Origin: Pseudisothecium myosuroides
Lineage: Eukaryota; Streptophyta; Bryopsida; Hypnales; Lembophyllaceae
Assembly (NCBI GenBank): GCA_951799445.1
Contig: OX637289.1
Coordinates: 28,148,245 to 28,212,244, forward strand
Length of the DNA: 64,000 bases
Direction: 5' to 3'
Made by a program: the position numbers and the translations under genes
Shown here: one piece after another, positions 11,115 to 23,068 of the stretch
Layout of the letters: every line of letters begins with the position of its first letter
Numbering within the stretch: the stretch's first letter is position 1
Notes under the pieces: generated by a model
Told to the model about the DNA's origin: nothing
The model's database searches: none
Seen by the model: the letters and a program-made list of their open reading frames with translations, nothing else

Positions 11115-11979
11115 GTACTCTGGGTTATTTGTTGAAGGACCGGGAAATCCCTGCAAGGTCAGATATAAGTACAAATATTGTCATTCAGCACCGACGTAGC
11201 GCTAAAATGAGGGGTCGCCACCTTCGTCTTGTCGTCATGTTAATTAATCAATCAATATAATGAAAGGGTCACTTCGATTTATTTCCATTGTTTCCAAACA
11301 GTTAGCTTTTTGGACCTTAACCCATCCAAGGAGCTAAATACTTCAGGAGTGGCTAGCCCCAAGGATTGTCTCTCCTTAGTAACGCAAGGTTTGCAAAAGT
11401 TAAGCATGGTAATTGTGCAAGAAAAGGTCTTAAATCGTTGTACACATTGTGATAAAAGGTATTTAGCTTTTCATTTTCTCTGAGTGGAATTGAGTTTATC
11501 GCCAGCTTACAGAGTTACAGTTTCCTAGTGACGCATTTCTGCATGTTTTTCGAATGAGCGTACAGTACATTGCGATTAAGGCTAGTGTCGCCGGGGTCCT
11601 GAAACCGGCCTTTAATTTCTCTTCGTCCAAAATTGTTCTAATTCTGTGAACGTGGAGGCTTGATTATTTTTTTCAATTAGTTGCATTTGGATTCTTCTCT
11701 TTTTCCACTGATGCTTGCTTGCTTTATCAAATAATACGCCCTTGTTTACGAAGGTTTACATAAAGCCAGCTCCTCCCACAGGTACAATCGATGTTGCGTA
11801 ACTTGTGCGTAACAATGCTTAGCATTGAATTCAGGAATGCAGATGAGTTAACTACGCTACTTTTGTAATGCAGAGTCACCATAATTCGGTGAATCTGCGT
11901 GAATCAACGTCAATCTGCCAGTAATTTAATGGAACCGAGATGTTTTCTTGACTATGTGTATCAGCGTTGCGACTCAAAA
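11115..11979. other. Intergenic, no gene seen
   Basis: Between the 3' LTR and the subtilase pseudogene. Only short frames; nothing recognisable. It probably holds the decayed promoter of the subtilase copy. Confidence 0.5.
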
Positions 11980-14081
11980 ATGGGGAAGTTTCGTGCATCC
12001 TTGTTGACCCTTCTGGGACTATGGATGCTCGTCATTGCTGGGCGAACTGAAGCCATTTCAACTGGTCCGATTCAGTTGGACTCTCTCCACATTGTTCATA
12101 TGGAAAGCTCTATGGACCGCCATTCGCATTTGTACAGCAAGTTGTTGCGGTCCATGAGACAAGAGGCAAACACGGTAATTTCTTCCGAGACCAACGCATC
12201 AACAGCGCAGCCAGTACACATTTACAGATCGCTGGAAGGGCCTCTGCCAGACGGGGCAAAACTTCCAGGCCTTGCATTGCAACCACAAGCTGATCGGTGC
12301 CCGCTATTACTCTCGCGGATATGAGCTTCAGTACGGGAGCCTGAACAGAACCGAGGAATTGAAGTCGCCGCGCGACACCGTGGGCCATGGCAGTCACACA
12401 TCGTCGACGGCCGCGGGCTCGACGGTCGCAAACGCCAGCTTGTTGGGATTCGCCAATGGCACAGCGCGAGGGATGGCCACCAAAGCATGAATCGCAATGT
12501 ATAAGATTTGTTGGTACGGCGGGTGCATGGACTCCGACATCGCAGCTGGGCTCGACCAGGCCGTGGCGAACGGTGTGGACGTCATTTCGCTCTCAGTACG
12601 TAGGTGGTGGTGTGACGGAATTGCCGCAGGACAGCATCGCAATTGGGGCGTTCGGGGCAATGAAGAAGGACATCTTCGTCTCGTGCGCAGCTGGAAACAG
12701 TGGTCCTAGGCCGCACACGGTCTCCAACGTTGCGCCCTGAGTGACCACCGTTGCTGCCAGCACTGTGGACCGCATGTTCCCTGCCAGCGTCCATCTCGGC
12801 AACGGGAAAGCAGTCCCCGGAGTTTCACTCTATCAGTACGCGGGTCACACTGAAGACGAGAAGGTTCATGATTTAGTCTATGGCGTCGTTCTGAAACATG
12901 TTAACACCACGACGGCGCGGTCTGTTTGGCTGGTGCATTGGATCCCGCGCTTGTGTTCTGTATGCGAGGACTGAACGGCCGCGCTGCGAAAGGCGAGGTC
13001 GTAAAAGACGCAGGCGGCTTGGGGATGGTGGTGGCGAATGATCCCGAGACTGAAGAAGCTCTGATTGCCGATAGCCATGTCTTGCCAGCAACCACGGTGG
13101 GCGCCAACGCGGGCGCCATGATCCTCCACTATATAAACTCCACGAAATTGCCCGTTGCAAAATTTGCATTTGGGCACCACGGCGGGACGGTGCTCAACGT
13201 GAAGCATTCTCCTGCGGTGGCACACTTCTCGTCACGAGGCCCGAATTCCTTGACGCTCAACGTCCTGAAACCCGACATCACGGCCCCTGGTGTGAACATT
13301 CTCGCAGCCTGAATGGGTCGGGTGAGCCCTCGGGTGAGCCTTCAGACCACAGGAAAGTGGCTTTCAACATCATCTCGGGAACCTCGATGTCGTGTCCCCA
13401 TGTGAGCGGATTAGGAGCCTTGTTGAAATCCGCCCACCCGCACTGGAGCCCAGCTGCGATCAAGTCCGCCATGATGACCACTGCCGGCGTGGTTGACAAC
13501 AGCAACAGCGGCATCACCGACGAAGCCACGGGAAAACCCGCGGATCCCTTCACATACGGCTCTGGCCATGTGCGCCCCAAGAAAGCGGTGAGTCCTGGCT
13601 TGGTCTACGACATGGGCAGCGAGGATCACGTGCCGTTTTAGTGCGCCATGGGATACTCCTATTACCAAATCAAGATCTTCACGGGGGAAGGGGTCTATTG
13701 TGCCGTGGAGGGGAAGCCCCGGGTGGAGGATATGAACTATCCGTCGTTTTCAGCGGTTTACAATAATGTGCAGGAGAATGCGACGCTGGAGCCCGTCACC
13801 TTCACCAGGACGGTGACGAATGTGGGAAACGCGAATGCCACTTACAGGGCGACGATTGTGGCACCGGAAGTGGTTTCCATTTCTGTGCATCCCAAAGAAC
13901 TCACCTTCAGGGAGGTGAATGAGAAGAAGCCGTTTACGCTCACGGTTGTGGGGACCAGGAGGTTGGTGGATTGGTGGATGAGGCTGTGGCGGGGGCTGCT
14001 TCTACGGTGTTTGGATCGATCCAGTGGTCAGATGGAAAACACGTGGTATGGAGCCCGATTGGGACTACTGTTCTCAAGTAG
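11980..14081 (+). pseudogene. Subtilisin-like serine protease (S8) pseudogene
   Basis: Intronless remnant of a plant subtilase. It begins with a signal peptide (MGKFRASLLTLLGLWMLVIA) and part of the I9 propeptide (LHIVHMESSMDRHSHLYS). A frameshift near 12265 then joins it to NHKLIGARYYSRGYE, so roughly 100 residues are missing, including the region with the catalytic Asp. The His region is intact ([16 protein letters not shown]), as is the Ser region ([13 protein letters not shown]), and the C-terminal Fn3-like domain is present (VTFTRTVTNVGNANATYRA). In-frame stops fall at 12488, 12738, 13310 and 13639; three (TGA) replace expected Arg or Trp codons. Further frameshifts lie near 12600, 12900, 13330 and 13970. 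The GC content is that of plant coding DNA. It cannot give an active protease. Confidence 0.93.
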
Positions 14082-15213
14082 AGTGCCTGCTTGCAACCCC
14101 TTTGTTCACATGCGCTCCTCACTGAAGGAGCATTAGTTAGCTGTAATTTAGTAACCGATCTGTACGGATAATAAAGCTCACTTGGGGGGGGGAGGGGGGC
14201 AAGGGGGAGGTTTAGAATTACAAACACACACGGAGAACAAACAGCCGGGATCCCAATGGGGGTCCGGGTTGCTAATGAGGGTAGGAGCTAGCCTCCAACG
14301 CGGAGAAAGGAAATCACCAGAGTTGAACACCTAATTTACACCAAGTGTCGTTAAAATCATGTGAAATGGCAGCCTTTCTGTCTTCACCACCTCAGTAGTA
14401 AGAGGAACACAGAAGTCTGCGGCGGGCCATGCCGGCGTGGAAATAAAGCTCACTTCACAGACTACTAAATTGATTTCATGAAGCCACATCATTTTCGACC
14501 TCTTCACGGCATCTACTCCGTCCTAGTCCTAGCATACGGTCACAGAAACTTAATTACAGTAGAACCTCTCTAAGTCGATCCCCTTTAAGTCGATAAACCT
14601 CTCTAAATCAATCATGTCAGACCGGTCCCGGACTGGGCCAGATAACAAAGGCTGTGACTAAAAATGACCCTCTCTAAGTTAATAAACCTCTGTAAACTAA
14701 TCATGTCAGACCGGTCCGGGACCGATCGACTTAGAGAGGTTCTACTGTAAAAAAAGGGTACAGAATTGGAAGGTTCTATTTAACAAACACGAGGTCCCAA
14801 CTTCTTCAGTGTGACATAGTTTGAATGAATGACAAGTGCGCTGCAGTCCATGATATTGTGGCAAGTGTGCAGAATAGTTTAGAATGTCATGATAAAGAGG
14901 TCTGAGTGTAGGTGTACCATACTCGACTGTCAGTGGAGTATGGGTCAATATCTGTATGTAAAAGTTTTTGTCTGAGACAATATCTTGTAAGTCTGTCCAT
15001 GAATCTACAAAGTCTGTCTCCACAATTTTCACGTGGCTCTTGCATCCTCCTCCAGAATCCTAACATGGACAAACAATATCGAACGTGATTCCCAGTTCCT
15101 GCAAGGTGTCTAGCATGGACGTGCAGCTTTGAAGTGTCCGGGTGATCTTGGTTGAAGTTAGGCAGCGGATTACTTTCAGTTGGAAACAGAGAAGTAAACA
15201 AGCTAGGGGGGTT
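14082..15213. other. Intergenic with a pogo-like MITE and a G-run
   Basis: Between the subtilase pseudogene and the GDSL gene. It holds the MITE at 14557-14748 and a G-rich run at 14184-14210. The last 450 bases are the likely promoter and 5' UTR of the GDSL gene. No ORF of note. Confidence 0.5.
14557..14748. mobile_element. pogo/Emigrant-like MITE, TA target duplication
   Basis: 192 bp with near-identical inverted ends of 24 bases starting CAGTAGAACCTCTCTAAGTC, flanked by TA on both sides. The end sequence resembles the Emigrant/Lemi family of pogo-type (Tc1/mariner) MITEs, which begin CAGTAAAACCTCTATAAAT and also duplicate TA. The interior has two further diverged copies of the same motif (CTCTCTAAATCAATCATGTC and its neighbour). 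Confidence 0.85.
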
Positions 15214-17743
15214 ATGGAATTGTACATGCGAGAAAGATTAATGTTGGTGTTGCTGATGCTGTTGACGAGTATGGGTTTTAATTCTGCAGCAGCTCTTGAG
15301 TTTCAGTGCCCAAGTGCAATCCTGGCGCTCGGGGACTCGTACACAGACACGGGAGAGCTCATCCAGTCCTACACTGGGGTTGAAGGTTTTGACGCCGCTG
15401 AGAGGCTTCCTTACGGCATCACGTACTTCGGTCGCCCAGTTGATCGAAACAGCGATGGAAGACTCATCATCGACTTTCTCTGTAAGTTGTACAACTTTCA
15501 ATAGGGGGTGTCAAAGTGCAACATATGTGTTCTGCAATGTGAGGGTTAGTACTTTGACAAGAATTTGGGGTTCAGAATCATTTACCGCTCAAAATAGAAA
15601 GAAAGATGAGAATGCGGAGTCTGACACACCTAATCAGTCCTACTGTCACGAAACAGAAGAGAAAAACAAAACCGAAGAATTAATAACCCATGGCTTAACT
15701 ATTCAAATCTCGAAATTTTGACTCTGGTGGGAAGAATTAAAACAAATTTTAGTGGAAAAAGAGAAGTCTTACTTTTGTTAGTTCAACGTTTTTGTTCTCT
15801 TGCAGGTCAAGCATTCGGACTTCGTCTTCTGGACCCCTACTTCGAGAATATCGCACCCAATTTTCGGCAGGGGATCAATTTCGCAACAGCAACTTCGAGA
15901 GTGCGGCCTGAGAATCTAGGAGCCGCACCTTTCTATTTGGGTCTCCAAGTAAACCAAGCCATCCGCTTTTACAATAGATCTCTCCACGCACCTCCCCGAG
16001 CTTTAGGTAATCAATATCGTCCTCTCTCTTGGTTTCTTCAAGTTACAACATTACCTGTTGGCTAATTCGTACTGTGAAGGACTCCCAGAGGAGAAACCCA
16101 GGTTTTCTGTCCTCTAGGCTTTGATGCTTCGGGGACGCCTTGTAGATCCCTTGCGGATGAAGACCTCAAACTTGGCTTCAGGGTGCTCTTGGAGGACCCT
16201 CATAAATCACAACCCCTACAGGGTTTGCGATGTGGCCAGAATGGCCGGTAGTCGTGCAGGCCGTCTTGCTGAAGTTCGAATCAAAGTTTTACGAAGAAGA
16301 AGTCCTCTAGTGGTTGATCTGGCTGACCTCTGATTTTGATAAGCACACTATGGTCCTCCATACTTAAGATAGTACTGTCACATTCGATACACGATAGAAC
16401 ACTAGGTAATTAAGCAGGCCTCTATACTACTCCTATCCCATGCAGTCAATTAATGTAGGCATTGTATGCTGTTAGTCCCACAACCTGCGTTCTTCAGCAA
16501 GCTCGGGCTCTACTCCATATTTGATGGAGTGAACGACATCAGCTATGCCATTCAAGCAAATTCTACCATGGACAGAATCAGGAGCGTCATCCTTCCAGAA
16601 ACTGTTAGCAATGTCTCTCTTGCTATCACCGTGAGTAGTTCTCTCCATCAGTTGAAATTTTAACCTTACCAAAACCCAGGGCCAAGAGGTATTTTAGTGA
16701 ACCTAGTCATGCTACAATTTTGTAGGGATTACATTACTTAAATGGCGTTACAATTGGCGGGTTTTAATGTGCTTAGGTATTCTACAATACGTTTCAATTG
16801 GGGGTTTCTACTAGTGCTCCAATTGATTTCAGTTCTGTATTGAACCTAGGTTGCACTAAAACGTTCCTGTTATCTACAGAGGTTGTACAACAGCACCGGA
16901 GCAAGGCAATTTCTAGTCTTGGGCGTTAACCCCTTCGGTTGTACAGCATTCGCATTAGGTCTGGGCTTGCCAGCTCTAAATCCTGCTTATGGCCCTCTCG
17001 ACCAAGCTGGCTGTGCACAAGGAATCAACGAATTCGTCAAGGAATATAACGAACTCCTGTTGGTGGAGATTCGGTCGCTGCGGACTCAGCTTTCGGAAGC
17101 AACCATTGTCTATGCTGACACCTTCTCCATAATATACGATGTTGTCAGAAATCCTTCAAAATATGGTTAGATATTCTGCACCTCTACACTTGACCCACTC
17201 TACTGACACAGCCTCGGGGAGACAGATGGACTTCTAATTGCACTGACATGTGTTCACTACTTGACAAGTGGAAGGTTTCCAATCAGATGTGTCCACAATT
17301 TGACAGATTATAAGGATATACAGAGAATGTGCAATTACAGCGTGTGTCATTGAAGTGGGTTGAGTATAATCCTCTTTTGCTCTCGAAACAACAGAAGACA
17401 AGAACCACAAGAAGTCCATGGATTCAGGATGTACCGGAAGTAACTGAAAATTGTTGGATTCGGTGCTGCAGGATTCAGTGAGGGAATTGAAGCCTGTTGT
17501 GGGGCAGGAGGTTCCCCTTACAACTTCAACGTGTCGTCGGGAGTGTGTGGATCCGGAGCTGCAACAGTGTGCTCCGATCCCTCCCAGTATGTAATTTGGG
17601 ATGGGATCCATTACACCGAGGCCCTGTACAAGCTCGTGGCCACAACCATCCTGCAAGGCAAGTTCATCGACCCAACTGGGTTCAACTTCAGCAGTCTATG
17701 TGATCTGGACTTCAGAAATTTCAACGACACCAAGGAGAGTTGA
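15214..17743 (+). CDS. GDSL-type esterase/lipase (SGNH hydrolase), five exons
   Basis: Exons 15214-15481, 15806-16006, 16476-16630, 16880-17165 and 17472-17743 join in phase to a 393-residue protein, the usual plant GDSL length. Residues 1-27 form a secretion signal (LMLVLLMLLTSM core). Block I reads ILALGDSYTDTGE with the nucleophile Ser42; the motif is GDSY, not GDSL. Block II is QGINFATATSRV, block III GVNDISY with Asn176, and block V WDGIHYTE with Asp347 and His350, so the catalytic set is complete. Products of this family are secreted hydrolases of lipid, cutin or acetylated polysaccharide esters; the substrate cannot be told here. The gene is convergent with the Kdo transferase gene, with 185 bases between the stop codons. 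Start chosen at the Met that gives a clean signal peptide; an upstream in-frame Met at 15142 would add 24 polar residues. Confidence 0.92.
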
Positions 17744-17928
17744 AGCAGAGAACAATAGATGAAACATGAGAAACAAACAACATATGGAGCAGGTAAGAAG
17801 TCCATATTGGTGAAAAGTAATACTTGATTTGATTATTTGTAAGAGCTATGCATAAACTGCAACATTGCAGCTATTCACGAAATCCGAAAATATCCGTACA
17901 ACCAGGTACTGAGGCACAGGAAACGTTT

Positions 17929-20900
17929 TCAACTGAGTCCTTTTTTCAATATACATGATTCTAGTAATTCCCATACTCGTGTGATAACGCCACTCGCTGC
18001 AGCACTAAGTGCACCTTCAGCAGCCGCCCTCCTTTCGTCCAGACTGGTCTCGTCAGTAAGGAATTTGCGCAGAGTGTCAGCCAACTCCTCCTCATCAACC
18101 TGTGTAGCAATCGAAGCAGTCATTATGCAGTGTTGCATACAAACAGAAAGAAGTGTAATGCCTCTATTCTCCTAAATACTGCTGTCGACGAACTCCAGAA
18201 TTTCGTCTACTATACGCTTACTTGTTGCACAGATATGGGTGACATTTTTTGCATTTCCCGTGCCATCTCTTGAAAGTGACCAATGTGATATCCTGCGAGA
18301 TATTTGGAAACCATAAGTATCTGCAAAAGTGTCTTCCTTTTTGTAAATTCAGCAAAAAGTGGTGTTAGCAAAGTGAATCTAGTCTGAAGGTTCACCTGAA
18401 TTTTGCACTAACACTCTCGCTAACACCGTTTCTGATACCAAGTGTAAACGGACCTTTAGTACCAGAAAGGATGTGCAATATTATACTCTATAAAGATCTC
18501 AATCGAACAATTCGATTAGTATATGAGACAACTGAAGCCTTCATGGAAGACATCAGTTGTGTACCTGTCAGGACAACACAGCCTGCAGCAACAGCTTCCG
18601 CAATATTGTGGCCCGCTAAACCTTGAACAAGAGAGCCTCCCACAAATGCGATTGGCACCATTGCATAAAATTGGTTGAGTTCACCTGATATGGCATTTCA
18701 GATGGGAGGTGAATGAAACAGGCAAGAAAAAGCGAATCAAGGCTCTGCTAAAATTAGATCTTTTCAAGAGCTTTTTGACGACATCATGAAGAGAATTCTC
18801 TACATATTTCATGGGAGGTCTCCCTATGGTCTCAGAGATCATACGGAGGCCTCCACGTGATCACTGTAACCACGCCCCATGGATCATGGAGAAGGTTTTC
18901 CTTCTAAAAGTTCGTGAAACAATCTAAGTTTACTGAAAACCTTGTTGGTGATGCTAGTACCGAAATTAAACACAACAATCGCATCAGACAATAAAGTGCC
19001 TTAATTGACAAAAGCAGAGAAAATGTCAAGGTAACGTCTATACTTAATCTGCATATTGTCTAGGAACGAACCTAAAGTATCAGCCACATAAACGTCGATG
19101 TTTCTCGATATTTGATGACCTTTGGATCGTAAAGCAACTCTAAAGCCTTGCTGTTGGAAATGCTGCTCCAATCATTCAGGGACACCACTTCGGTTAGTCA
19201 ATTAAAACTTGAAATACTAGCCTGCTGTCAATTACTCTAAGGAATCTACTGCTTATGTAAACTAAGGGCGAACTCACAGTCATTATGATTTGTCCGCGGC
19301 TGGGCTGCCTGGGGACAATAATGGTCAGCAGATGTGGAACCCAATTCTTCAGTTCCTTGTGGATTCTGGTAATTGCTGCGAGCATCCCACAAACACTTTC
19401 CAATAATCATGTCAGCAAGAAAATATAGAAGTATACATAGAGGTATATCCAATAGTCAATATCTAACGTTCAAGTGCATTATTTATATGGGAAGGAAGGA
19501 GAGAGTGTTCTTATGCATCATTGGAGTATATATGAGTTTCGTCTGTAAAGTAACGGAGTTACCATTTTCTTCTTTAGCGTGAGTCGACGCAGCGAGCCAG
19601 ACTTTACGATCAACTAGGGCTGCCTCAATATCAACCATTCCAAAGCCAGGCTTCTTCTGGGCATCCCCTACTGCACAAGCTGGAAGTTCAAGACAATGGA
19701 ATCAGAAAAACGAGAAGCAACTCAAGTCGAGTATCCATATTGTATGCATCCTATTGAAAGACAAATGTTGAGTTGTTGAGTTTCACCCTCTCAATCATCT
19801 TACAACCTTTGTTCCTCATGTTGGACAATTCCAATGTTAAACTTGCTTAACGATTCGAGTTTGTAGAAGCTCTATTCGTCTATTTTACTACTTAAAACTC
19901 CACTGAATCATCAAATAGATTTATTTTAAAAGGTGCAAGCGGAACCGCAAAACAAAAGTGGAGATGAACTGATTTTCATCTTCCTATTTCCATCTCTTAT
20001 TTTGTAACACCATCGCTTGATTTGATCTGACTTCATAAGGGTGTAGTTGGATTAGTGAGGTACGGTGTTCTCAACTGATTTATCAATTATACTCATTAAT
20101 AAGAGTTCAAATTGTAAAGGTGTAACAAAAGATGTAAAGAATGGGTGAGACTTGCCAATTATCTCTGATATCGAGGAAAATATTTCCATTTCAGAAAGAG
20201 CTCAATGTGTGGGAGAAAGAGTCATGTTGAAGTAACTCACCATACTTCAAGTTCCCCGCGAAGTGAATAACAGAGGGAGAGGCTCCTAAGATCTGGTAAC
20301 GTATAGCCTCTTTGGTGCTCTGGTTGCCCAACCCGATGAAAAGATCAGTACCGATAATCTTACTAAACATGAACTCCATGCCTAAGAAAGTTAATTAAAG
20401 CGTTGTATACCAACAGTCAGTACAGTGTGAAGATTATTCGCCAACAGTATGAAAGTTCCTAGTCAAGTGCACAACTGTGCGTGGTGCATAGGTAGATCTT
20501 TGCACACCGCAACTTCATGAGCAATCCATGTAACACATGTTGCATAACAGGCACGGTTGTTCTTAGACAACCTCAACAAGATAATCCTCACCTTAATTCA
20601 TGAAGAGGTCTCTCTGGTCACAATGATCATATGGAGGCCTCCCCAAACACCATAGGGAGGCGTTCAACAATTTTTGTAATCGTACGGATACCACTTCACG
20701 AATTACGGAGAAGATTCTCTTTATGATGCCATCAAAAAGTTCTTTAAACAGTCTTGATTTTATAGAAAATCTTGTTTCTTGCAAGAGATTGAATTGGCAG
20801 ATAGCTGGAAAGAATACTACCAGCGGAGCTACGAGTGAGAACCGTGCTAGCATGGCAGCAACAAGGGGTTGCAAAGGCGGTGCTGACCATCGCTCAAACG

Positions 20901-23068
20901 ACTTGAATGACATACGTGCATTGAGGAGTGCCAACGGGATCTGCACCGACATAGTACATCAAAAATTTAGAACGAGGCACGAAAAGCAAAATATTAACTA
21001 CTCCGTAACTCCTGAGTAACCATCTGCCATCCTTGACATTGGTTGCAAAATCAAGGATCTTAAACCCCTAAAGGACCAAAGAATCATGGTTTGAAAATCA
21101 CCAGATCGATTGATCATGTTGTGAAAAAACAATTCCAACAGGGCCAAACATTACATCACTAGAATCACTGAAAAACACTGCATGTGTTGGTCAGAAAACA
21201 AGTAAAAATTGTACCAAAGAAAGTCCTCGTCAGACCTAATCAAAGTGGAAAAAAAATTTCAAGGCCTACTTTGTCCTTCAGGGTTATTCTCATCATGTAA
21301 CTTTTCAATAGAAGCACAAAATGTGATGCGTGTAACTATTCTACAGTGTATACTAGCTTGATGTTGAAAGTCTGGGATTGAAAGCGTATTCAAGACGTAC
21401 ACCCTTGAGAGCAGCCTTTAAAATGAGAGTTGGCCACAATTCACTCTCCATGAAAATAGCAGCTTCTGGAGTCCAATGCAGCAAGAATCTGTCGACAGCC
21501 ATTGGTGTATCTACTGGTGCAAACTGCACAACCAACATGAAGTGCAACGACTGTGTTAGAGTATCTGTTCAGTATCTGCAAAAAGGAAAAGAAAAAAAAA
21601 CATGAGGGAAAAACGCCCTTCAAGAAATCACGGTGGCATTGCCTTTCTGTCCAACCATAGCGCAACCCATAGATCCACAACGTCAGCAGAAAGGCACATT
21701 CCCAGACAGCGATCTCTTTGCCAAGGAAAGCACTTGCAAGAAACAATTCTGAAGTCTTCACATTATTCCAGAAGAAAGTAAATTATGTAAAGAACTCAAC
21801 CAATCGACTTGCACAGTATTGAGTTGACAGAAAAGTCACCTGCAATATCACTTCCGGTGGAAGACGCTGCTCCAAAACCGAGCTGCACGCAAAAGACTGT
21901 AAGAGACTTTAACCACTTTCGAAGCTTAATGAACATAGTTCCAGCAAACCAGATAACATTCTAGAGTAGTATAGAGCTTGCACACTTTTCAGTGTAGCAC
22001 AAAATAAATTTGAAGCACTATAACATCGAAGAACTTACCCACTTGAGAAGCAACTTATGTCAGGCATGCAATCACTACCACATGGGCACACATGCAAACA
22101 TGAAATAGATAATTCTAACGTCAACGACACTTGCCTTTGCAAAAACAACATGAGCTCAATCTAGATTCCTTTTCCTGGGCTCACTATTCATGGATTCCAA
22201 GGTCGGATTTCATGGATTCTCAAGAATGTTTACGGATGCAATACGCTAACCCAGTTTTCGGTCCTTTCTATATTTCAAGCTTGAAATGGTTGAAACATGA
22301 AATCCATTCTCATGATAAAATCACGGTCCTGCATTGCGGAAGGGAGTGACAGACTCGCTTGCAGCCTTAGAAAAGAAAGCATGTTCAGGAGTTGCATTGC
22401 ATTGTTGCACTTACTGAGCAGCGGCAGTGGAGGTTGTCATTAGTATGGTGATGAGCGGTCGCGCTTCCCGACAACGCAAGATGACAGGAATTGCCGAAAT
22501 TCCTTCTCCTACAATTCAAACCAACACTTTGCCTTCAATCTCTAAAGGACCAAGGGTTCATCCTTTCGAAGTGACTAATGCAATTGGTCATATTGTGAAA
22601 AATACAATTCAGATGGGGCCAAATATTATATCAGTGAAGAAAATTGGAAGTGTTAATACGGAATTAAACAAAATCGCACAAAAGAAAGTCTCCGTACGAT
22701 CTACTGAAAACTGCGAAAAGATTATACGAATCACAAATTGGACCTTTTAGTACTATTTCAGGGGTTGACAACAGATCACAATTAGATGCAGAAAATGCAG
22801 GGTTTAGGGTTTAAACTTTTCGACTTCGCATTGTCACATTGGGGATCCAAAACATACCCACAGAGACAGCGTGAAACCAAATGAGCAAACCAGATGGGCG
22901 CTCCCGAGACGGGTACCCCATGCGCTCCCGCCATCGCCAGTACTGCTCCCCGCCTTGCCAACGACGGTACTGCAAATTGAGAAACATGAACGGCGAGATG
23001 GACTTCATCATGCCGGAGTACAACACCCTCGCCCATCCTCCGGGCGTGTCATCCATCGCCATCACCAT
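17929..23068 (-). CDS. KDTA: 3-deoxy-D-manno-octulosonic acid (Kdo) transferase, twelve exons
   Basis: Exons on the minus strand: 23068-22858, 22508-22415, 21882-21840, 21523-21401, 20940-20821, 20319-20241, 19670-19563, 19375-19278, 19162-19072, 18684-18565, 18292-18222, 18099-17929. All junctions keep phase and give 442 residues, against about 447 in Arabidopsis. The GT-B fold starts with IWFHAVSVGEG, whose Glu72 matches the catalytic base of bacterial WaaA, then APVDTPMAVDRFL, MESELWPTLI, ALLNARMSFKSFERW, FAGNLKYG, TIIVPRQPSRG and VGGSLVQGLAGHNIAEAVAAG. Known role: transfer of Kdo to a lipid A-like acceptor; the Arabidopsis enzyme is mitochondrial. Introns carry two copies of a MITE family (18738-18944, 20591-20774). 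Start at the first of three close Met codons. Confidence 0.95.
18738..18944. mobile_element. MITE of a three-copy family (copy 1), in a KDTA intron
   Basis: Long imperfect inverted ends, with TTTCAAGAGC at the left and GTTCGTGAAAC at the right, extended outwards by CTTAGAT-like bases. The interior shares GATCATACGGAGGCCTCC with copy 2. The boundaries are approximate. Confidence 0.65.
20591..20774. mobile_element. MITE of a three-copy family (copy 2, truncated), in a KDTA intron
   Basis: It shares GATCATATGGAGGCCTCC and the right end (GATGCCATCAAAAAGTTC) with copies 1 and 3. The left terminal repeat seems lost. It directly abuts the exon at 20821-20940. Confidence 0.6.

Noticed and set aside
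12873..13225. Several minus-strand ORFs of about 100 codons
   Set aside because: GC-rich shadow frames of the subtilase pseudogene.
22427..22750. 107-codon plus-strand ORF
   Set aside because: It overlaps the second KDTA exon on the other strand and has no recognisable motif: a shadow frame.
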